Part shown: piece by piece, positions 1 to 6,753 of the stretch
Layout of the letters: each line of letters opens with the position of its first letter
Position numbering within the stretch: position 1 is the first letter of the stretch
From: Bacteroidales bacterium 6E
Lineage (GTDB): Bacteria > Bacteroidota > Bacteroidia > Bacteroidales > Prolixibacteraceae
Direction: 5' to 3'
Length of the DNA: 64,000 nucleotides
Assembly: GCA_001270045.2 (NCBI GenBank)
Contig: DF970668.1
Coordinates: 186,001 to 250,000, forward strand
The notes under the pieces: generated by a model
What the model was told of the DNA's origin: nothing
The model's database searches: none
The model's input: the letters and a program-made list of their open reading frames with translations, nothing else
Program-made: the position numbers and the translations under genes

Positions 1-94
1 ATTCGTACGTATATATTCGAGCAAACTGGATGCAGATTACCTCCAGGACATCAGAAACATATACCTCGAAAAGCTTAGTCATCCTTTCAGTTAG
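1..94 (+). CDS. C-terminal end of an unidentified protein (partial)
   Basis: The second reading frame is open from base 2 and ends at a TAG at 92-94, giving a 30-residue tail that finishes YLEKLSHPFS. Its mix of charged and hydrophobic residues reads like real coding sequence, and it has the same orientation as the symporter that follows 113 bases later. The piece is too short to place in a family. From its position it could be another member of the sialic acid locus, but that is only context. Confidence 0.45.
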   Translation, partial: FVRIYSSKLDADYLQDIRNIYLEKLSHPFS

Positions 95-121
95 TCTGAA
101 TATAATGTTGACAGGGCTTCG

Positions 122-188
122 GGCTGTCAGATCTGCCGTAAAAAATTTACCTTGCGGGGTAATTGAGGAATGGTCAGATCCGACAGCC
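122..188. promoter_or_regulatory. Imperfect inverted repeat upstream of the symporter
   Basis: GGCTGTCAGATCTG (122-135) faces CAGATCCGACAGCC (175-188); the 14-base arms differ at one position and enclose 39 bases. The second arm ends 19 bases before the symporter ATG. It could be an mRNA stem-loop that affects translation, a remnant terminator of the preceding gene, or paired binding sites for a dimeric regulator. No T-run follows it, which argues against a simple intrinsic terminator. Confidence 0.4.
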
Positions 189-207
189 TGACTTTTAATG
201 TTATTAT

Positions 208-1713
208 ATGCAGCTTCCCGTAATTGATGTTATTATATTTCTGGTATTTACATTGGGGGTCGTCCTGTTTGGAATGACCTTTTATAAAAATTCACGGACT
301 ACCGGCAGTTATACATCAGCCGGTGGGTCCCTTCCCGGCTGGGTCGTGGCACTCTCGATTTTTGCTACCTATGTAAGCAGTATCAGTTTTCTCGCACTTC
401 CCGGGAAAGCATATCAATCCGACTGGAATGTTTATGTTTTCAGTCTTTCAATTCCATTTGCAGCCTTTCTCGCCGCCCGCTATTTCATACCGCATTACCG
501 GAAGAACAACAGCATATCAGCCTACAGCTATCTCGAGAAGCGCTTTGGTCTTTGGGCTCGTCTTTATGCCTCATCTTGCTACCTGTTGACCCAACTGATG
601 CGTACGGGTGCCATTCTCCTGCTATTGGCCCTGCCCCTGAATGCGCTATTTGGCTGGGACACTAAAGCAATCATTATGGTAACGGGCATTGCGGTTACCC
701 TATATGCCATGGCAGGTGGAATCAGGGCCGTGATGTGGACAGATGCCATCCAGGCAGTACTGCTTATTTCCGGAGCATTGGCTACAGCAGCAGTCTTGAC
801 CTTTAACATGCCTGAAGGTCCTAAACAGTTGTTTGAAGTTGCCAGAGAGCATGGGAAATTCAACCTGGGCAGCTTTGGCCTCAGTCTGGGAGAGTCAACA
901 TTTTGGGTGGTACTGATTTATGGTGTTTTCATCAACATGCAAAACTACGGCATTGACCAGAATTATGTACAAAGATACCTTACTGCCCGTAGTATGAAAA
1001 GTGCCATTCGATCTACCCTTCTGGGGTCGCTTCTATACATTCCTGTTTCCCTTCTATTTGTTTATATTGGAACTGCCCTTTTCAGCTATTATACGGTACA
1101 ACCGGAACTACTTCCGGCCTCCTTGACAGACCCCGGGCAGGGAGACAAGGTATTTCCCTGGTTTATCGTCAATGGATTACCGGTCGGAGTAACCGGACTT
1201 TTGATTGCATCCATATTCGCGGCAGGCATGAGTACGGTCTCTACCAGCCTTAACAGTTCAGCCACAATCCTGCTGACCGATTTTTTTGTGCGCTTGAGGT
1301 GGATTGGGACAAGCGAAAAAACAGGCATGAGAACCTTGTACCTTTCAACGATGGGAGTCGGCCTTGGGGGAACAATCATTGCGTTATCGCTGGTGCACGT
1401 GGCCAGTATCCTTGATGCCTGGTGGGCCTTGGCCTCCATTTTCAGTGGAGGCATGCTGGGACTGTTTTTATTGGGATTCTTCTCAAAAAGGGCAACACAT
1501 TCTGCGGCAGTAACGGCAGTAATTGCAGGGGTAGCGGTGATTGCCTGGATGTCACTGTCACCCCTCATTTTTGACAATGAAGCACTAATGTCTTACAGAA
1601 GCCCGTTACACACCAACCTTACAATCGTGCTGGGCACGACAGTCATATTCCTGACCGGATTCCTGATTTCGTCAGGTTGGATTGGAATAAAAAAACAAAT
1701 TTCAGGAAAGTGA
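208..1713 (+). CDS. Sodium:solute symporter, SSS family, probable sialic acid importer
   Basis: A 501-residue inner-membrane protein with about 13-14 hydrophobic segments, the usual size for the SSS (SLC5-like) family, which couples uptake of sugars, sialic acids and other solutes to sodium. Family signatures include GGIRAVMWTDAIQ around residue 172 and the conserved YVQRYLTAR stretch after the mid-protein segment. It has no extra domain, unlike the second SSS protein at 6754-9450, with which it shares the FWVVLI...VQRY core. Position beside a sialidase, NanA and an epimerase makes sialic acid the likeliest substrate, but another host-glycan sugar is possible. The 3' end overlaps the end of the convergent regulator gene by 12 bases. 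Confidence 0.85.
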   Translation: MQLPVIDVIIFLVFTLGVVLFGMTFYKNSRTTGSYTSAGGSLPGWVVALSIFATYVSSISFLALPGKAYQSDWNVYVFSLSIPFAAFLAARYFIPHYRKNNSISAYSYLEKRFGLWARLYASSCYLLTQLMRTGAILLLLALPLNALFGWDTKAIIMVTGIAVTLYAMAGGIRAVMWTDAIQAVLLISGALATAAVLTFNMPEGPKQLFEVAREHGKFNLGSFGLSLGESTFWVVLIYGVFINMQNYGIDQNYVQRYLTARSMKSAIRSTLLGSLLYIPVSLLFVYIGTALFSYYTVQPELLPASLTDPGQGDKVFPWFIVNGLPVGVTGLLIASIFAAGMSTVSTSLNSSATILLTDFFVRLRWIGTSEKTGMRTLYLSTMGVGLGGTIIALSLVHVASILDAWWALASIFSGGMLGLFLLGFFSKRATHSAAVTAVIAGVAVIAWMSLSPLIFDNEALMSYRSPLHTNLTIVLGTTVIFLTGFLISSGWIGIKKQISGK

Positions 1714-2484
1714 ATTGCGTCCGGATGAATTAAATGATGATTTAATTCCGTACCCATTTTCTGAAGACCCTTCCGCTTTGACCATGATCCTCCTGAAATG
1801 ATTCTCCAAATGCCAGCGCATGTCATTCCGAAACTTATCCGCATCCCTGTGACGCAAGGTTTCAACCAGTTCCTTGTGGGAGACGTAGTGCTTGTTTTCA
1901 AAATGCTTATTGATCAAGCCGCTTGAATAAGCATAATTGAATATGGGCAACAAAAGTCCCTGAAATGACTTAAGGGTTTCATTTCCTGTTATTTCATAAA
2001 GCTTGCCATGAAACCGGATCTCATAGTCGACATCAAACAACGTATCTGCAGATTGTAGGCTTTCATCCTTTACTATTTCGAATAACTCTTCAATATCCTG
2101 ATCGCTTGCCCTGGAAACAACCAAGTCAGCCATCCCCACTTCCAGGATTAATCTCATTTCAAAAACATCTCTAAGGGTAGTTTCATTCAGGATCCTTGGG
2201 ATCATCGACTTTTGAAGGATTTCAGCTATATCAGGGCTTTTTATGATGGTCCCGCGATGCTTCTTGGCCTCAACCAATCCCATTGTTTTCAACCTGTTTA
2301 GCGACTCCCGGATAACCGTCCTGCTGACACCCATGGCTGCTGACAACTCAATTTCCTTAGGGATGGGATCCCCTGGTTTCAGGTTCCTTTTGATGAAGAA
2401 ATCCATCAGGTTCATCTCGACCCTGTCAACGAGAGAGCGGGTATCTACTGCAGGAATTAATGATTTTAAATCTTCAGTGTTCAT
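1702..2484 (-). CDS. FadR-type GntR family transcriptional regulator, probable sialic acid repressor
   Basis: 260 residues. Residues ~15-80 form a winged helix-turn-helix (PKEIELSAAMGVSRTVIRE, then the wing EAKKHRGTII). The rest is an all-helical FCD ligand domain with the histidines expected to bind metal (RFHGKLY, SHKELVE, RWHLENH). FadR-type GntR proteins such as E. coli NanR commonly control sugar-acid genes. It diverges from the sialidase gene, with a promoter and a palindrome between them, so it probably represses the catabolic run and is relieved by sialic acid or a pathway intermediate. I start at the ATG at 2484 rather than the in-frame TTG six codons upstream because MNTEDLKSL is a better N-terminus. 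Confidence 0.88.
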   Translation of the reverse strand: MNTEDLKSLIPAVDTRSLVDRVEMNLMDFFIKRNLKPGDPIPKEIELSAAMGVSRTVIRESLNRLKTMGLVEAKKHRGTIIKSPDIAEILQKSMIPRILNETTLRDVFEMRLILEVGMADLVVSRASDQDIEELFEIVKDESLQSADTLFDVDYEIRFHGKLYEITGNETLKSFQGLLLPIFNYAYSSGLINKHFENKHYVSHKELVETLRHRDADKFRNDMRWHLENHFRRIMVKAEGSSENGYGIKSSFNSSGRNSLS

Positions 2485-2521
2485 AATCACAAAATTACAC
2501 AAAGTTTACAGATGAAAAATC

Positions 2522-2552
2522 TTTGATGATAAAATTATAATTTCTATTTTTG
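2522..2552 (+). promoter_or_regulatory. Bacteroidota-type promoter of the sialidase gene
   Basis: TTTG at 2522-2525 and TATTTTTG at 2545-2552, 19 bases apart, match the Bacteroidota housekeeping consensus (TTTG at -33, TAnnTTTG at -7). Transcription would begin about 2558, at the left edge of the TATGTAAGACATA palindrome, which suits repression by a bound regulator. Confidence 0.6.
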
Positions 2553-2558
2553 CCTAAA

Positions 2559-2571
2559 TATGTAAGACATA
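2559..2571. promoter_or_regulatory. Palindromic operator candidate for the GntR regulator
   Basis: TATGTAAGACATA is a dyad with arms TATGT/ACATA around AAG, and a second TAAGAC-like half-site follows at 2570-2577. It lies in the divergent gap between regulator and sialidase, just after the -7 box. FadR-type GntR proteins usually bind short dyads of this kind. I did not find a second copy of the whole 13-mer elsewhere in the locus. Confidence 0.45.
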
Positions 2572-2720
2572 AGACTTAGCTTTTTTTAACATTTCAGAAA
2601 GCTCAACCATAATCCGACAAAATGATAAATCAGGATATTTGTCAATGGGAAGGCAAAAGGTTAATGTTGAACAGGAAAATTGGTACGACATTTTATAAAT
2701 TATTACAAGTATCTGAAAAC

Positions 2721-4367
2721 ATGAGAAATATTTTCGGCTGTTTCACCTTGGTGCTCTTATTTTGGACATTGAATTCCTCATCAGCGATGGAAATTTATCC
2801 AGATGCCACACAAGAGATCGGGAACATAAAACTGCAAAAAATTCCACTATTAAAAGGTAGTATCACCGAAGATGCTGTCAGGATATCCTTTACTTTTCCA
2901 AATGGAGTGCAAAAGAGTTTATCCAGTATTCGGGTAAATCATGATGACATGAGCAATCCATCGTTTCTGGATGAAATAGTGGCCTGTTACGTTGATTCAA
3001 GTGGCAGTGAACCGGTCAAGACAAGGATGGGGTCAGCCAAAATCAAAAGTCCCAATAAAAAAATCGAGATAAAGACCAATGTGGGAGCCCCCCGAAACAG
3101 CCATAATCTCTCTCTGGACATTTCATTAAAAGAAAATGCACGGATGGACCAAAGTATCCTGATCGAATCGATAGAACTTCAGTTTTCAGATGACCATAAA
3201 ATAGTCATAAAATCTGGTGACAAATTTCGTTTGCGTCCTGGTCTCGAACTGAGGGCTGCAGGGCAGGATAACTGCGATACTTACCGGATACCCGGTATCA
3301 TTACGACCAAAACAGGAACCCTGATCGCCGTATATGATAACCGATATAACAACAGCAAGGACCTCCAGGAAGACGTGGATGTCGGCATGAGCCGGAGTAC
3401 TGATGGTGGAGAAACCTGGGAACCCATGAGGGTGATCATGGACATGGGAGAATATGGTGGCAGACCGGAAATATTAAATGGCATCGGCGACCCCAGTATA
3501 TTATATGATCCCTTTACCCACACTATTTGGGTTGCGGCCCTTTGGATAAGCGGACTAAACGAAAATGACATGCTTTGGTGGGCGTCCAAACCAGGCATGA
3601 GTCCTACAGAAACAGGCCAGTTCATGCTGGTGAGCAGTACTGATGACGGACAGACATGGTCGGATCCCATCAACATCACCGAACAGATCAAGGATCCGTC
3701 ATGGCAACTATTGTTCCAGGGGCCGGGCATGGGAATTACCATGAAGGACGGCACGCTGGTCTTTCCGGCACAGTTCAAGGCCGATATCGGCCAAAAAGCC
3801 ATTGACGGAGGTCAGTACACCAGTCATTCAACTATCGTATACAGTAAGAATGGAGGCAAAAGCTGGAGCATTGGGACTGGAGCCAAGCCCAATACAACAG
3901 AGGCCCAGGTTGTTCAGCTTGCCGACGGAAGCCTTATGCTCAACATGAGGGACGACCTGAACCGTCAAAATAAGGGTGAAGGTAACGGAAGGGCCGTTTC
4001 GGTGACACACGACATGGGGCAAACATGGACTGTACACCCAACAAACAATTCGGCACTGCAGGAGCCCAATTGCATGGCCAGCCTTATAGCTACTGACCTT
4101 CCGGTAAAAAGAAAAAAACAACAGGTATTATTCTTTTCGAATCCCAACAACAAAAATGCTCGTACCAACATGACCATAAAGGCAAGTCTGGATAGCGGAC
4201 AATCCTGGCCCGAGAATATGCAGACCGAATTATATGCACCGGCAGGTTTTGGATATTCGTGCCTGACGTTAGTCGATGGGCAAACCATTGGCATCGTATA
4301 TGAAGGAACCAGGAATCTCATTTTCCAGAAGATTCCGGTTTCAGAAATCACTGGAGTTATGAAGTAA
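2721..4367 (+). CDS. Secreted exo-alpha-sialidase, GH33
   Basis: Hydrolyses terminal sialic acids from glycoconjugates outside the cytoplasm. From the chosen ATG the protein has 548 residues: a signal peptide (MRNIFGCFTLVLLF..., ~22 residues), a beta-rich N-terminal domain of ~150 residues as in other Bacteroides sialidases, then a six-bladed propeller. The arginine-triad motif YRIP is at about residue 188. Five Asp boxes are visible (STDGGETW, STDDGQTW, SKNGGKSW, THDMGQTW, SLDSGQSW). An in-frame ATG at 2622 would add 33 residues ahead of the signal peptide, so 2721 is preferred. First gene of a + strand run ending in NanA, epimerase and transporter. Confidence 0.93.
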   Translation: MRNIFGCFTLVLLFWTLNSSSAMEIYPDATQEIGNIKLQKIPLLKGSITEDAVRISFTFPNGVQKSLSSIRVNHDDMSNPSFLDEIVACYVDSSGSEPVKTRMGSAKIKSPNKKIEIKTNVGAPRNSHNLSLDISLKENARMDQSILIESIELQFSDDHKIVIKSGDKFRLRPGLELRAAGQDNCDTYRIPGIITTKTGTLIAVYDNRYNNSKDLQEDVDVGMSRSTDGGETWEPMRVIMDMGEYGGRPEILNGIGDPSILYDPFTHTIWVAALWISGLNENDMLWWASKPGMSPTETGQFMLVSSTDDGQTWSDPINITEQIKDPSWQLLFQGPGMGITMKDGTLVFPAQFKADIGQKAIDGGQYTSHSTIVYSKNGGKSWSIGTGAKPNTTEAQVVQLADGSLMLNMRDDLNRQNKGEGNGRAVSVTHDMGQTWTVHPTNNSALQEPNCMASLIATDLPVKRKKQQVLFFSNPNNKNARTNMTIKASLDSGQSWPENMQTELYAPAGFGYSCLTLVDGQTIGIVYEGTRNLIFQKIPVSEITGVMK

Positions 4368-4480
4368 GCTAACTTGAGTTGACCACATGATTGCAATCGT
4401 TTTTATTATAGGCAAAATTTCTTTCTTTCAGCACTTTACAGAACAAACATTAACGTATTTACAAAACATATCCCAATCTT

Positions 4481-5395
4481 ATGCAAAAATTTGAAGGACT
4501 GATCGCTGCTCCATTTGCACCCTTGTCCCAAGATGGAAGTGTCAATTATGACTCAGTTGACGAATACAGTGATTTTTTGGTCAGGAATCACATAGTGGGT
4601 GCTTTCATCAATGGTTCCACTGGTGAAGGAGTGTCCCTCACCCTAAAGGAAAAACAGCTCCTGACCGAAAAATGGGTAAATGCTGCCAAAGGAACACCGA
4701 TGAAAGTGATCAATCTTGTTACAGGGACCTCCTATATTGAGTGTATCGAACAGGCACAGCAGAGTCAGGAAGCCGGAGCAGACGCGATTGCCATTCTGGC
4801 CCCCTATTATTTCAAGCCGTCATCAGGATCCCAGCTGGCTGAATACTGTGCAAAAATTGCAGAGTCAGTACCAACCCTGCCGGTTTACTTTTATCACATC
4901 CCAGTCCTGACCGGCTGCAATGTATCCATGTTCGATTTTCTAAGGGCCGCCGGATCGATGATCCCCAATTTAGCAGGCATCAAATATACCCATGAAGATT
5001 TCATGGACTTCCTGACTTGTCTGAATTTCGACAACGGGAAATACGATATGCTTTGGGGCCGGGACGAAAATCTGCTCAGCGCCCTGGTTTTGGGATGTCG
5101 AAGTGGGGTGGGTAGCACCTATAATTATGCGGCTCCCCTCTATTATGGCATCATCGAGGCTTTTGACAAAGGAGAACTGGATATCGCGCGCAAGCTACAG
5201 CAGCAATCAATCGACATGATTCGTTTGTTGGGAAAATATGGAGGAATAGCTACAGGGAAAGCCTACATGAAATATCTCGGTTTTGATTTTGGAGGCTTCA
5301 GGTCGCCAATACAGAACATGAGCCTGGAGGTCTACCAACATTTCAGGGCCGATGTACAGGCACTAAATATGGAAAATTGGTTCTCAAAGCGTTAA
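4481..5395 (+). CDS. nanA: N-acetylneuraminate lyase
   Basis: Cytoplasmic class I aldolase that cleaves N-acetylneuraminate to N-acetylmannosamine and pyruvate. The 304-residue TIM barrel belongs to the DapA/NanA family: the GSTGEG loop is near residue 46, the tyrosine pair in YFYHIP near residue 138, and the Schiff-base lysine in AGIKYT is residue 168. DapA would look similar, but the neighbours (sialidase upstream, 2-epimerase downstream by 39 bases) fix the role as sialic acid breakdown. Length is normal for NanA. Confidence 0.92.
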   Translation: MQKFEGLIAAPFAPLSQDGSVNYDSVDEYSDFLVRNHIVGAFINGSTGEGVSLTLKEKQLLTEKWVNAAKGTPMKVINLVTGTSYIECIEQAQQSQEAGADAIAILAPYYFKPSSGSQLAEYCAKIAESVPTLPVYFYHIPVLTGCNVSMFDFLRAAGSMIPNLAGIKYTHEDFMDFLTCLNFDNGKYDMLWGRDENLLSALVLGCRSGVGSTYNYAAPLYYGIIEAFDKGELDIARKLQQQSIDMIRLLGKYGGIATGKAYMKYLGFDFGGFRSPIQNMSLEVYQHFRADVQALNMENWFSKR

Positions 5396-5434
5396 CGAAA
5401 ATCCTCCTTTTGAACCATTTTAAAACTGACAATT

Positions 5435-6616
5435 ATGGATCTGCAAAAACTTTCACATCAATACCGGAACGAACTTCTGGAGAATGTTGTTCCCTTTTGG
5501 GAAAAATACAGCAGGGATGAGGAGTCGGGCGGTTACTTTACTTGTCTCGACCGCCAAGGCAAGGTATTCGATACTGACAAATTCATTTGGCTCCAGGCCA
5601 GGCAGGTTTGGATGTTTGCAACCCTATACAACAAGGTCGAAGCACGTCAGGAATGGCTTGACATGTCACTGCATGGGGCTAAGTTCCTGAAACAGTTTGG
5701 CCACGATGGACAACTCAACTGGTATTTCTCGCTGACAAGGGAAGGAAAACCCCTGATTGAACCTTACAACATATTTTCCGATTGTTTTGCCACCATGGCA
5801 TTTGGACAGCTATACCAGGCTACGGGAACGGAAGAGTTCGGCGACATTGCCAAAAAAACTTTCGACCTGATCCTGAAGCGTCAGGACAATCCCAAAGGGA
5901 GATTCACCAAAAATGTCCCTGGCACACGTCCGCTAAAAGGCTTCTCATTGCCCATGATCCTTTGCAATCTATCGCTGGAGATTGAACATCTTCTGCCAAA
6001 GGAGCTCGTGGATGAAACCATCAGGAAGGTAGTCCATGAGGTGATGGAGGTTTTTTACCAGCAGGACACCGGACTGATCCTTGAAAACGTAAATCCTGAC
6101 GGAAGTTTCAGCGATTCGTTTGAAGGGAGACTACTCAACCCGGGACATGCCATCGAGGCCATGTGGTTCATCATGGACTTGTCGGAACGACTGAATCAAC
6201 CTGAACTGGCACAAAAAGCAACCGACATCATGCTCAGGACCCTTGAGTATGGCTGGGACCAGCAACATGGGGGTATTTTCTATTTCATGGACATCAAGGG
6301 ATATCCTCCCCAACAACTGGAATGGGACCAGAAACTCTGGTGGGTGCATATGGAAACCTTGATCAGCCTTATCAAGGGATACCGGTTAACAGGAAATGCA
6401 GCGTGCCTGAATTGGTTTGAAAAGGTACATGAATATACCTGGAAACGGTTTCCGGATCCCGGGTATGGTGAATGGTATGGATACCTTAACCGCCAGGGAG
6501 AAGTATTGCTACCTCTGAAAGGTGGAAAATGGAAAGGATGTTTCCATGTTCCCAGGGGACTCCTGCAAATATGGAAAACACTCGAAACCATCCGGGAGAT
6601 TCCCAAGATTGCCTGA
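5435..6616 (+). CDS. N-acylglucosamine 2-epimerase (AGE family)
   Basis: Converts N-acetylmannosamine to N-acetylglucosamine, the step after NanA. The 393 residues make an (alpha/alpha)6 barrel typical of the AGE family; visible conserved pieces are FIWLQARQVWMF near residue 50, the His region PGHAIEAMWF near residue 236, and WWVHMETLISL near residue 305. This is the AGE-type (NanE-II) epimerase used in Bacteroides sialic acid loci, not the ManNAc-6-P epimerase of E. coli. The pathway therefore needs a later hexokinase of the ROK type, which is not in the window. It follows NanA closely and is probably cotranscribed. Confidence 0.9.
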   Translation: MDLQKLSHQYRNELLENVVPFWEKYSRDEESGGYFTCLDRQGKVFDTDKFIWLQARQVWMFATLYNKVEARQEWLDMSLHGAKFLKQFGHDGQLNWYFSLTREGKPLIEPYNIFSDCFATMAFGQLYQATGTEEFGDIAKKTFDLILKRQDNPKGRFTKNVPGTRPLKGFSLPMILCNLSLEIEHLLPKELVDETIRKVVHEVMEVFYQQDTGLILENVNPDGSFSDSFEGRLLNPGHAIEAMWFIMDLSERLNQPELAQKATDIMLRTLEYGWDQQHGGIFYFMDIKGYPPQQLEWDQKLWWVHMETLISLIKGYRLTGNAACLNWFEKVHEYTWKRFPDPGYGEWYGYLNRQGEVLLPLKGGKWKGCFHVPRGLLQIWKTLETIREIPKIA

Positions 6617-6753
6617 ACAAAAAGACTTTTACCTTCCATAACTTTCTAAAATGAATGAATATTACATTGCGCATCAAATCTATATGACAAAATAACATCC
6701 GTTTATTTTCAACCCGGCGGTTAATACCCAATGGCCGGACAAACCATACGCCC

